This document shows positions 10,978 through 21,810 of a DNA stretch of 64,000 bases, piece after piece. This DNA is from Fagopyrum homotropicum (taxonomy: Eukaryota; Streptophyta; Magnoliopsida; Caryophyllales; Polygonaceae). The translations under genes and the position numbers were made by a program. How positions within the stretch are numbered: the stretch's first letter is position 1; each line of letters begins with the position of its first letter. The notes beneath the pieces were generated by a model that ran no database searches, was not told where the DNA came from, and saw nothing but the letters and a program-made list of their open reading frames with translations. The DNA is taken from positions 111,992,320 through 112,056,319 of the forward strand of contig BSWB01000003.1 in the NCBI GenBank assembly GCA_033239125.1. Direction: 5' to 3'.

Positions 10978-11989
10978 ATATGCTTGATCTGCAAAAAAAG
11001 AAGAAATTGCATAAAGAGTAACAACTACTGAACTTAAAATTATTTCATATAGATGAATCGTGCTTGATCATTTACACCATTTTGTTTCCACCCAATTATT
11101 TTTATTTTCAATATGATATAGCTCCAAAGTTGAATACAACCAGATGACAACAACTTCTGAACTTAAACCACGTAGGATATCATAATTTCTAAAACGAAAG
11201 CACGGAAAACGTATCATATCAAAGATGAAAATATCTACCACTTCCAACATCCGTATACTCAGAAATTCTATAAAGACTAGAGCCACCAACTAAACAATGG
11301 CATATTCTCTTTTTTATATCAAAGGAACTAATTAAAATATCAGCTGTTAGGTAGACTTTGATAGGAAGAGGGAGGAAAATAGTGGATAAAGAACAGCAAA
11401 TAGCAACACCTTAAAATGATGACATTGTCCTAATATTGTCCAAGTTAAAATGTCACTGTGTTTTATTGATTGACAACTTAAAGCTTTGACTTTTTTAACC
11501 AAACTTCTACAGCAAAGATTTGGGAAAGATATAATACCCATAACCCTTGAATTATACAACTAATCAATGTTTATGCCCTAATCATCTTATTCAACCGAAA
11601 ATCCCTTCCTTAGTAGTACGCAACAGTTTTGCACAGTACAAACCAAAGATTTCAATAGAATGTAAGAACATAGAAATTGAAGGGTAAAAGGATGTGCTAA
11701 CCTTGTAGAATCGTTATGCCTCCAATGGTGAACCCAATAGATACATGGTATAATGATTCGGAGGTCGACGGCGCTTAACCCTACTCGAGGTGTTAATGGA
11801 AACGGTGAACACGGTGGGGAAGGAGGCAAAACGAATCGGAGGTCGACGGCGAATCGGAGGTCGACGAGGAATCGGAGGTCGACGGTGCTAGGTTGGAATT
11901 GGGGAAGATCGACGATAGAGAGAGAGTAAAGTGAAGCGTGTTTTCTCCATTTTACAAGATTTCGGTGAAAAATAGGCACTCATGACCCG
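10978..11989. other. CACTA interior, right part, with a GGTCGACG-rich patch
   Basis: No gene is recognised. At 11755-11890 the words CGGAGGTCGACGG(C/T) and GAATCGGAGGTCGACG repeat five times. The minus-strand frame across them encodes a Val-Asp-Leu-Arg-Phe repeat (11587-11979) that looks like translated minisatellite. Confidence 0.45.
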
Positions 11990-12219
11990 CGCCATTTATT
12001 ACTAATATTTCATTAAACATTAAAAAACCGCTACAATAGGCCCCTAGTAACCGCTTCACTATATTTTCGGCCTATTAAAATATGACACATCGATTAACCG
12101 TTTGAAAAACCGTTGCAATAGACAAAACCGTTAAGGTAAACCATTTCTTTAGCCCAACCGTTGCTTTAAACCGCTTCATTAGTGAAAAACGTAGCAATGA
12201 ACCGTTTCATTTGCTCGTT
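11990..12219. repeat. CACTA right subterminal repeats
   Basis: Copies of AACCG(C/T)TTCA(T/C), AACCGCTACAATAG and AACCGTTGC repeat about eight times up to the right terminal inverted repeat. Most copies are in one orientation. Confidence 0.75.
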
Positions 12220-12443
12220 GATGTAGTAGTGATCGATTGAGTGTTTCTACAGGAAAATCGGTCGATTTTTCTGACAAATCGGTCGATTTTCTTCATCTGC
12301 CATGCAATCTTCAATTCCATCAATTTGCCCCATATTTGCAACTTGTAAGCGCTCCTTCCTTGAGATTCTCTCGCTTCTAGATTAGTGACTGATCTATGTA
12401 GCGTAGGCATTGATGCTATCAAGGATGGTCCTGCATCAATATG

Positions 12444-14575
12444 TGTTGACAATAAAGCCACCGATCAACGGATTAGTGTGAACAAGTCAAACACTTTGAC
12501 CTTCGACAAAAGAGAAAGATTGCAGGATGATATAAACCATATATATATATAGAAGGAAAAGAAAAGGTGGTTGGTGTGAATATCCTCCTCTACAAAATTT
12601 AATTTGTAATTCACAAATTGTCTTACATTTATGAGAACAGTATTGAGAAGGGAAGATCAAACCGTTCCATCCTCATTTATCCATAAAACTTTCATTTTTG
12701 ATCGTTTTCAAATCCAATTGTAACATCGAGTTTCTTATCTCATTCACTTCATCATGCTACCAAATTATTTTATGTTTGTTAACTTATTGGTTAAACCTCC
12801 GTTACAACGTTAACGGAACACCGATGGACAACCGTGAGCCATCGAAAGTAGTGTTTGGTGTGATACTCTTACGTACGCCTTGAATTGTATGGAGTTCCTA
12901 GCTTGATCTCAAAAATTCCATTATGATCATAAAATTATCCTAGTGATCCTTGGCTAGTTATTTGTTTAAATCTGATGACGGGTTGGTTATAAAATGACTT
13001 TCGTTAAAATGTTACGTTGACAATATTTAATTAATTAATTAAACTAAGATTGTGAGAAGTATCGTAAATATGTGTTATGTATTGTCTTCGGTGGATGTTT
13101 ATTTTGTACCATGATGTAATTGTGTCAATGTTGAGTGATATTTATAGTTTTTATACCTCTATACCATTAATATTGCGTGTCATTGCATATTGTGCATGCT
13201 AGGTTGTTGACCCTTACTTATAGTAAGAGCGTAGTTTGTTGAATGTAATGATCTTGGGACTTGTATTACGAGGATAGTCAATATTGTTATGATTTGATAG
13301 TGATGATGATGAAGGGACATTGAGGAGGTGACTCCACCACTTGAATTCTTTGTGGAGGAAATCTTAAGGATAAAAGATCATTTTCCTTGGCTTGTATGAC
13401 TTATTCATTGATATGATTTTATGTCTTCAGACAATTGATGACGCTATATCTTCAGACAACATATAGCTCCATGTCTTCATTGATGTGTTGTGTCTTTGGA
13501 TTATTTATGTTTTGGGGCTTTTGTGTTGTGTTGGATTTGGTTATGACCATACCACCCCTTCGGAATCTTAGGTCCAAGGTTGTTTCATCCTGTAGGCGAT
13601 GGTTGGTTGATTCATCTTCCATAGCCAAGGCTTTGAGCAACCTTGTGGGCTAGTTCTTGAAAGTGTATGTACACAAATGCGAGTAAGATCTGATTGGTTG
13701 GGGGACGCGGCCAGGGGATTTACCCCAACACCCTTATTATACTTGTGGTACAAGATTGCTTTTTCCATTGATTTACTGATCGTGTAAAAATGTCTTGAAT
13801 GACAACTCCAACTAACTTATAGAGAGTGTTATCGATTTCTTGGGTTGATTTCTATTATTGGTATCATTTCTTAGGAATTAGATAAATTATCATGTTTGGA
13901 TATATATCTTGAGGTTTGGTGTGTTGGTTTTGCATTAACATGTGCATACACTAATTGCATCTTCACATGAGCTTGTTATGGTTTATTATTATACACTTGC
14001 ATGAAATGTGCTCTATTGTACTCTCAAACTTAGTGTATATAAACTTCCTACTTGATAACTAAAAACATGTTTTTGGAAGACTATCAATATGGAACAAACG
14101 TACTACATTTAGTTCTTATAAGCTATACATTCACGATACGATAATATAACTCTATTTAAATGTCATTTAACGGTTTTATACCAAAATTTGTATATGTTAT
14201 TCTAAAGATAGGTATGCTACAAGGATGTCAGTTGGAGGTGGTGACCAACCAAGGCAGTGCGTTAGTGTGGTAAGTTGGGGTTATTTGTGTTTGTTAAACC
14301 ATTTGTAGGTAAATGTATACACTCGTATGTAAGCAGTGTTGCAAGTTGTTGATGATGTAGGTTAAAGGATACTAGCGTGAAGTTTATGATGTCTTGTTAT
14401 GATGTTGCATATATGAAATGGTTTTGTAATATTTATTAACTATACAAGTTGAATGTTTTTTGTAATGTTTTCTTAAGGTCCTAAACATGAATTTGTTGTC
14501 CAACTAACTGATGGGACCCACTGTGATGTACTTAGTCTATTGACATCATGGGTTATTAAAAATCCAGATTTTACA
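12444..14575 (+). mobile_element. Decayed LTR of a Tekay-like chromovirus
   Basis: From about 12905 the sequence aligns by eye to the LTR of element 2 near 36010: AAATTCCATTATGATCAT, then AAATCTGATGAC, then AAAACGTTA/AAATGTTACG, then TTTAATTAATTAATTAAA. It ends ATTTTACA at 14575, followed by a primer-site-like sequence, as in element 2. A TATAAAC-ATATATA stretch near 12529 may be its promoter. The LTR start is not found; the solo LTR at 7081-12438 probably lies inside it or beside it. Confidence 0.5.
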
Positions 14576-14578
14576 AAG

Positions 14579-14590
14579 TGGTCTCAAAGC
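14579..14590 (+). other. Primer-binding site, initiator-Met tRNA type, mutated
   Basis: TGGTCTCAAAGC differs at two positions from TGGTATCAGAGC, the complement of the 3' end of initiator tRNA-Met. It lies three bases after the LTR end. The following TTAGGTTGACAACAAG parallels the GAGGTTGATAACACC after the site in element 2. Confidence 0.55.
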
Positions 14591-16197
14591 TTAGGTTGAC
14601 AACAAGAGCACATGTGATCTGAGATGAGAGATGATAGTTCACCTAACTACAACCTAGTTCGGATTGGTTTTTAAATATGGTTTTGACTTAGGAAAATGTA
14701 TAGAGAAGTGTTGTTGTTTAGGTTTAATGGATTAAAAGTCATATGCATTATCAGGTTGTTAGAATTAGACACACTATCATACCACCATCTCAGCTTGACT
14801 CCTTGTAAGTGATAGTTATTCTCTTACTTCTGAAGTTCATATACATTCCTATAATTGAATGTATGTTTGTGAAAATCAATGAGGTGTGATGTAAGAGAGA
14901 TTATTATTGTTATTATTTTTGAAATGTGGTGTAAGTGATGATGATTATTTTCGTTGGTTGAAGCCATGACGAAAATAGTATTGAATCTCCAATAAGGAGA
15001 TATGTTAAGCATGTCATCCATGTGAAGCACTAGTGAAATAGCCACATGAATAGGCTTAAAGAACGAGATAAATGGTAACTGACGTGACCTCGTTTTGAGG
15101 AAATTGAGATTGAGTTTTAATGTAAAACTTATCGCATTCAATGCAAGATGGTGTGATATATAATCTAATTTAGTAGAGAAAGTATTCGTTATTCTACCAT
15201 GTAAACTAAAATGTTGTTGAAAAAGAAGTTGAGTACTTCGTGATAGACCTTAAGAATTACCATGTCCATTGATGGTAATGGAAGTTAAGGGATATCATCC
15301 AGATGATGGTTAAGGATAGAGGAAAAAGAAAATTTATGTGACATAGATCATGGGAAAATTTCATGGAAGAATTGTTCAAGGTAATCGCATGCTAGTATAT
15401 TAAAAGGGACCTAATACAAATGATTATACACGAGATTGTATAAGTGGTGGATAAGAAGTCATGGGGGGCAACTCGGACTTGATGATTCTCGAAGAAGATG
15501 TTTTCTACGAGTATAGTGAAATAGACAGACAAAGCAGGTAAAGTGATGATTTGATTCATGAGATTGTAAGAATAAATACTCGAGTTGTGCTTTGATCAAT
15601 GAAAAGTGATAAAGATAACGTTTCATGAAAATAGTTGTTCCGAGAGATAAATGGTTTGTAGATAGATGTTCAAACAAGTTGTTAGTAGTTAAAGTTACAA
15701 GAAAAGAGTCATTAGAAAACAACGTACAAGATTTGGTATGTTCAAAATAATGTTGGATCGACTAGTGACTTGTGTATTCACAAAACTGATGTACAAAAGT
15801 TATATTATGGATTTGGATATACTTGTGGTAGTCCACATGAGGGTTATATTAGGCACTCTACAAGTGGGGGTAAAGTGTATAGTACACTTGAGAACAATGA
15901 TACAAGCACCAATGAGAACAAGTTGAAACATTAAAAGTGATTTTAAATTTCACACAACCATAATCGAGATAGTTTAGCCCATGGAATTTGTGGTGTATGG
16001 TGATACAGTAAACACATATACAATTGATTGATCACTATGAGGTGACGTTAGTACAATATTTGATGAAGTCAAAATGATAGCATGCATGTAGAGCAAACAT
16101 ATATCTATACAAGGGAGCAATGACTTACCTTCTTTAATATAAATCATCAAAAGGATAAAACGTTGATATGTGGTGGTAAAAGGTAAAAAAAAAAAAT
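14591..16197 (+). pseudogene. Decayed interior of the Tekay-like element
   Basis: Position after the LTR and primer site suggests gag/pol debris, but I could not recognise any motif in any frame. Only short readings (105 codons at most) are present. The segment ends abruptly at an A-run where the left LTR of element A begins. Confidence 0.3.
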
Positions 16198-17905
16198 AAC
16201 CCTAGATGTAAGCTTAAAATAAGGATGCGAACCCGCAGTGTACGGGTCAATCGTAGTAAAAAGCAAGAAATTCTAGGGGTCGATCACAGAGACTTAGTGA
16301 ATCAAAGCAGGTATAGGTTGTCTATATTGCAACTAACCACAAAAGCAATTAAAACAATCAAAGATGATAAAAAGTCAATTAAGGAAATATGCAATTCTAG
16401 GGATTAAAGCATCTAGTTGTGGTTCCAACTCAAGATCTAAAGATAAGCGGACAAAGCTGAGGTTTTGCAAAGGGAAGGTGTTTCTAAAGTGGAATAGATC
16501 ACCGGGTAAGTCTCACTACTCACTAATCCCAAACCGTAACTCCTATTACCGGATAAGTCTCAAGGAATTAAGGAAAAGAACTATAACCTCAAACTAACAC
16601 ACCACCTAAGGGAATATAATCAACCTTTACCGGGTAAGTCTCAGACTAACTCAAAAAGATGGAATGAAAGCACACTCAAACCCCAATAAAGGATAAACCT
16701 TTATTACCTATACTTAGGATCTTGGGTAAACAAACTAAGGAATTACCGGGTAAGTCTCATCCTAGGCTTGCATTGAACCAGAAAAGGTGTAATAAGAATA
16801 GGATTTGGCAAACTCTAACACTTAACTCTCAGTTTCGGATCAGATAAGTCACCTCGGTCAGACAAATTCTACCCCGGCCGAGATGTTCATCGACTGAGTG
16901 AGATATTCTAGGGTTAAGGATAAAGTCTCGAGCTTTTAGGGTCCTACTGGGATTAAGATCAATCTATCATCGTTTTTCCCACAACCTTCAGTCAATCACC
17001 CTAGAATCACACAAAGAAATTAGCCAATCAGCATCATGAATGCAATAATCAAATATAAGGGAAGAAAGTGAATAATTGAACACAAAAACCTTAAGAAAAA
17101 GGCTTCAATAACTGAATCAATTATCAAACAAACAAGCGTTCCTTGGATCACAATCCAATAAGACAATCAACAAGAAGGGAATCTAAGAGAATCTTACAAA
17201 ACCCCTTCACAAAAGCTATAAAAGCTATCAACTTCCTTCATTCAATCTTCCTTCAACCTTCCAAAAAAGGTTCTTCAAATCTCCTAGCTCTAGTGGGTGT
17301 TTTTCAGCTGTAAGCGGATGCCGGATTTGTGGAAAATCCGACCCTTTTTATAGGAAAATTCCCTCCCAAAGATAAAAGATCTTAGATAGATATTTTCCCA
17401 AAAAATAGGTAAAATATATGAGCTGAATTATCTTCTTCTTTCCAGGAATCCAGCCTAAAAATATAAGATCCTCTTGCCAAAAATAAAAGATCTCAGCCAA
17501 GAATAAAATATATCTCGCCGCGTCCAAGGTGTTCACCTCGGTCGAGCAGCTCCTCTGGATCACCTCGGTCGAGATGGTACTGTAGCTGACCGAGGTGGCT
17601 CTAAACTGAATGTGAAATCTCTCAAATCTGGTCCAAAGTAAATCTTTAATCCAATTCCATGCTTCCTGGATTCCTCCTTAAGCTCCTGAATGTAGCTCCA
17701 ATGACTCCTTAGCTCCTTTAGCTCCATTTTGATGCAAAACGTGCCATTTTACCTACGATTACAACGAAACTTGGTGTAGACCTTGATTCCCACAAAGGTA
17801 GATGAAACGACGATATAATCACATAATATACATCCAAACATGCAGATTATTGAAGATAAAACGTCTAAACAGGTCCCAAAATATAGACTATAATTCATGC
17901 TTTCA
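16198..17905 (-). repeat. Element A 3' LTR (left), truncated by 37 bp at its outer end
   Basis: Collinear with 24248-25955 over the same 1708 bases, with only scattered substitutions (roughly 97-98 per cent identical by eye). It lacks the counterpart of 24211-24247; an A-rich run precedes it instead. The inner end is TTTCA against TATCA in the other copy, i.e. TGAAAG against TGATAG at the LTR start. Confidence 0.9.
17344..17352 (-). promoter_or_regulatory. TATA box of element A 3' LTR
   Basis: TATAAAAAG on the minus strand. The same site is at 25394-25402 in the 5' LTR, where it would start the element's genomic RNA. Confidence 0.5.
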
Positions 17906-17944
17906 AAATACCCCATACTTAGCCCTTGCTTGTGCCCAAGCAAG
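17906..17944 (-). other. Element A polypurine tract with 8-bp stem-loop
   Basis: On the minus strand AAGTATGGGGTATTT abuts the 3' LTR and would prime plus-strand DNA synthesis. Just upstream of it, plus CTTGCTTG (17925-17932) and CAAGCAAG (17937-17944) form a perfect 8-bp stem with a 4-base loop. Confidence 0.75.
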
Positions 17945-19560
17945 TTCCAAATCTTAGATACAAGATAGAACGGATTATAAGTCATAAAGATCAATGAAAA
18001 GTATTTCAAAACTTTTTAATGGTGTGCTCCACTCATCGATCACTCTAAGAGAATGCTTCATGATAATTAAAATCAGAACATGATCAAAACATTTTATAAA
18101 TATAAGAAAATTGTTCATCTTTGCATAAAATCATAGAATGCATAATAAATCATAATCATCGAAATTAATCATGTATAATCCAATTTAAACCACTAAGTCA
18201 ATCAACAAGCTCGAGGTCTCAAGGGCTTCCAAAAGAAGGTCAAGAAACGTGTGAGGGTGGGATGTATATAGGGAATGTGGTGCTAGAATCCGGGAAAAGG
18301 ATCTTTACTTCACTTCCTTTGAACTTCAACATCTTCCACTAATAAACTTTGCTTATTTACTTTTTACTTTACTTTTTGGGATGCATGGACAGAGGTGCAC
18401 AATAACCGAAGCCTAGGAGATCAGCAATCATCAATTTCTCGAGATGCCTCAAACCCTTGATGCACATACCATGACCCGTTAGGAATATCGCTCAATCCGA
18501 ATTTGGCAAGACACAAACACCCGGCTATGTGAATGGTGCCGAGTTACTCATCATCATGATTGACTTCCCCAAACCTATTTATTACTTTCTAACACTTTCA
18601 CTTCCAGCCAACTTCTCAACTTTTACATCACTTGCTTTCACCACTTTGCTTGCTTCCAAATTCCTGGATAGGTAAAGGGAGACAAATATGTATATGAGGG
18701 GCTAAGCATGATCAAGAAGAAGAAGAGAAGAGAATGAATTGCCTTGGTCTTTCCAGGAAGAGAGTGAGAGAACTCATCATGTGGTGTCAACCTTCAAATT
18801 CAACATAATTTGGATAAAAACAAAGTATTAAACATGCCAAAATTTCAAACAAAGCATTTAGCAACTTAAACATATCATAAAACCTTTCAAACATATAAAG
18901 ATTTTAAAACCAGTCAGCAAACAAAATCATCACTGAGGTCATATCCAGATAAGAAGCACAAAAATTGTTTCGAAAACGGTTCCAGTTAAACTGCCTCGGT
19001 CGAGATGTTCTAAGTCAACCGAGGTGCTGCACCTCGATTGGTCAGAGTCACATCGGTTGAGGTCATAAAATTTTTTTCCTAAACCAATTTTTGACGTTTT
19101 TCTCAATCAAATAACCTGTATGCATGCATGTAGTCTCAAATAAGCACATAGAGCAAGATAAAACAGTAATATCCGAAAGAGTCATTCAAATCATCCACAT
19201 ACCCCATACTTGGGACACATTGTCCCAATGGGTCAAAATAAGAGTCAAGGAAAACAGGAAACTCACCGGACATAGCTGAACTGCATAAAGAAATAAGAAA
19301 CAGCTCGAGATAAGACGTCTCGGTTGGCGAAGAACATCTCGGTCGAGGTCCTGTGACTGCACCCGAGATGTGTCTTAGTCAAACTCTGTCCTCTCAATTT
19401 CTCGAACTTCTGTCCTTCCAGTGTAGCTCCTGGGTTGTAATCCTTCCTTAGAGATTCTCTGTTGTTTGTCTAGGACGCCAAAAACAAAACAAAGCAAAAG
19501 CAAACTATCTAAAACTAAGCTAGAAAAAGGGAAAAGAAAGCAATACCTTGGGTTGCCTCC
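17945..19560 (-). other. Element A 3' spacer between pol and polypurine tract
   Basis: No reading frame of substance; the envelope-like third gene seen in elements 3 and 4 is absent. A second AAGTATGGGG tract (plus 19202-19211) follows a 7-bp stem TGGGACA/TGTCCCA (19211-19227). The CCTCGGTCGAG word occurs several times at 18990-19060 and 19315-19375. The cysteine-rich and leucine-rich short readings here are chance. Confidence 0.6.
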
Positions 19561-19595
19561 CAAGAAGCGCTTGATTTAAGGTCGCTAGCTGGACC
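19547..19595 (-). other. Post-pol double hairpin of element A
   Basis: CTTGGG/CCCAAG (19547-19552 and 19559-19564) encloses TTGCCT. GGTC/GACC (19580-19583 and 19592-19595) encloses eight bases. The pair lies within 60 bases downstream of the RT-RNase H stop at 19607, matching the pair in elements 3 and 4. Confidence 0.6.
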
Positions 19596-19606
19596 GTACG
19601 GTATCC

Positions 19607-21253
19607 CTAAACATGATGGGAGGTATCCTCACCCCATACTTCATCTTCATCATGGGGTGAGATAAGGAAGTCTATCAAATGCTCCAACAAGTACAAGTGC
19701 TCATCGGGAAATGAATTGTCTATGGGTGGGTCGTCCTTCTCGCGTGAAGAGGAAGGTAGCCGGCTGAGGTGATCCGCAACGGAATTTTCGGATCCCTTCT
19801 TATCGCGGATCTCTAGGTCAAACTCTTGAAGCAAGAGAATCCATCGAATAAGGCGTGGCTTGGCATCCTTCTTAGCAAGTAAGTAACGAATGGCTGCATG
19901 GTCGGTGTAGACAATGACTTTCGCCCCTACTAAGTAAGAACGAAACTTTTCGAAAGCATATACAACCGCCAATAGCTCTTTTTCGGTGGTGGCGTAGTTA
20001 CGCTGGGCTTCATCTAGCGTCTTGCTAGCGTAGTAAATGGTGGTGGTCCGCCCATCCTTCTTTTGTCCAAGCACCGCTCCTACCGCCACATCACTCGCAT
20101 GGCACATGATCTCAAAGGGCAAGGTCCAATCCGGAGGCTGGATAATGGGAGTGGAGATCAACGCTTCCTTAATCCTGTAAAATGCATCAAGACACTCCTG
20201 CGAAAACTCAAAAACAACATCTTTATTCAAGAGGTTAGTTAGTGGTTTAGAAATCTTCGAGAAGTCCTTGATGAATCTCCTGTAGAAACCTGCATGCCCG
20301 AGAAAACTCCTCACACCTTTAACAGAACAAGGGGGAGGGAGTTTCTCAATGGTCTCGATCTTAGCGCGATCGACCTCAATACCTCGATTAGAAACGAGGT
20401 GTCCTAGCACAATGGCTTCATTAACCATAAAGTGACACTTCTCCCAATTCAAAACAAGATTAGTGTCTTCACATCTTTGCAACACTAGAGAAATGTTAGA
20501 TAGGCAATCATCAAAAGAGGAACCATATACTGAAAAATCATTCATAAATACCTCCATGATCTCCTCTATATACTCGGAAAAGATCGCCATCATGCATCGC
20601 TGGAAGTTAGCGGGTGCATTGCATAATCCAAATGGCATCCTCCTATAAGCGAATGTCCCCCATGGACAAGTGAAAGTGGTCTTCTCTTGATCATCCAGAT
20701 GGATAGGAATCTGGAAGAAAGCACTATAGCCGTCTAAATAGCAGAAGTGTGAATGCTGGGCCAACCGTTCGGGCATTTGATCAATGAAGGGAAGTGGAAA
20801 ATGGTCCTTCCGAGTGGCCACGTTCAGCTTCCTATAGTCGATGCAAACCCTCCAGCCCGTGACGGTCCTAGTTGGGATTAAATCGTTGTTCTTATTCGTC
20901 ACAACGGTCATCCCTCCTTTCTTTGGAACTACATGTACTGGACTAACCCATTTGCTGTCCGAGATAGAAAATATGATACCTGCATCCAACAACTTAAGAA
21001 TTTCTTTCTTCACAACCTCTTTCATGATCGGGTTTAACCGTCTTTGAGGTTCCCGTGAAGTCTTATGATCGTCCTCCATTAGTATTCTATGCATGCACAA
21101 AGAAGGCTTAATGCCAATAAGATCATCAATAGTATAACCCAAAGCCTTTTGATGCTTCCTCAAGACATGCATTAGTTTAGATAATTCAGATTCGGAGAGG
21201 GAAGCACTAACAATTAATGATGGGATAAGTAGAATCCGGTCCAAGAAAGACAT
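19607..21253 (-). pseudogene. Element A reverse transcriptase and RNase H, catalytically mutated
   Basis: A 548-codon minus-strand frame. RT spans about residues 60-300, with RKLNVATRKDHFPLPFIDQM at about 141 and RRMPFGLCNAP at about 204. The active-site box is FMNDF (237-240) instead of the usual M-D-D-F: the first catalytic Asp is Asn 238 (codon at 20540-20542). RNase H starts near 370 and reads CHASD at 384 where CDAS is expected, so His replaces the first catalytic Asp (codon at 20099-20101). The later TTEKE and YTDH residues remain. The upstream junction is frameshifted: the ATG at 21253 follows a stop two codons earlier and is not a natural start. The frame ends at 19607 with no integrase. 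Confidence 0.9.
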
Positions 21254-21256
21254 ACC

Positions 21257-21793
21257 TCAAGTGACTTGGGAGTTGTTTAAGCTCCACAACTGGGGGTGCT
21301 TTTTGAGGAGGTCCTTGCTTCCTCCTTCCAGTGGAGTAGATCGAAGAACTGGACTTTCAGAAGTCTCAGTTGACATCATCTCATTTACGACCTCGGTCGA
21401 GGTCCAGAGAGGTTGATTGAGATGTTCTTCAGTCACCTCGTTTGATCCAGAAAGTGCCTCGGTCGAGGTACTGCAACTGGAACCGAAACTGGAGATCTTC
21501 TTCTCCTGGATTAGTCCTCTAGTTTTAGCTCCTGGATCTTCTTCCAGCGCCTTTAAGCTCCGTATATCTGCATCACAAGAAGCATCTATACCTTCCTCCA
21601 TTAAGCTAAAACTAATAACTTTTTCAAGTGGATCTTTAATAAGGATAGAGCTCACCAATTCTCTTGATTCTTCTTCATCAAAGATGTTGAAGATAACATC
21701 TCCTAGCTGCTCTCCCTTCATAGCCGCAAGTAATGCAAACTCCACTTCATCTCCGCCAATGTTGAACTTTAGCTTGGCGTTCTTGCAATCCAC
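21257..21793 (-). pseudogene. Element A linker between protease and RT
   Basis: This 178-codon frame begins in the conserved stretch after the protease (DCKNAKLKFNIGGDEVEF) and runs through an acidic, Ser/Thr-rich linker that translates several copies of the CCTCGGTCGAG word. It belongs to the same polyprotein as the flanking frames; one-base frameshifts separate it from the protease (near 21815) and from RT (near 21260). It is not a separate gene. Confidence 0.8.
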
Positions 21794-21810
21794 ATTGTAA
21801 CCCGAAGTTG

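Larger units (their letters stand above)
8043..12231. mobile_element. CACTA (En/Spm) DNA transposon
   Basis: The ends are CACTACTACATC (8043-8054) and the exact inverted copy GATGTAGTAGTG (12220-12231), a 12-bp perfect TIR beginning CACTA. It is flanked by a 3-bp duplication ATC (8040-8042 and 12232-12234), as expected for the superfamily. About 400 bases at the left and 230 at the right carry many short words of the type TGAAGCGGTT/AACCGCTTCA in both senses, resembling TNPA-type subterminal binding sites. At 4.2 kb it is short for an autonomous element and retains only a fragment of a transposase-associated domain (10551-10977). Confidence 0.92.
7081..12438 (-). mobile_element. Solo LTR with ATATG target duplication, split by a CACTA transposon
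   Basis: The unit starts TGATGCGGGG at 7081 and ends CCTGCATCA at 12438, with terminal inverted repeat TGATGC/GCATCA. It is flanked by ATATG at 7076-7080 and 12439-12443. Without the CACTA insertion it is about 1.17 kb and has no internal domain, so it is a solo LTR left by LTR-LTR recombination. Minus orientation is inferred from TATAAATA on that strand (plus 7617-7624). It contains AAAATCGGTCGATTTT-type palindromic words on both sides of the CACTA element and an 80-bp tandem repeat. Confidence 0.85.
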
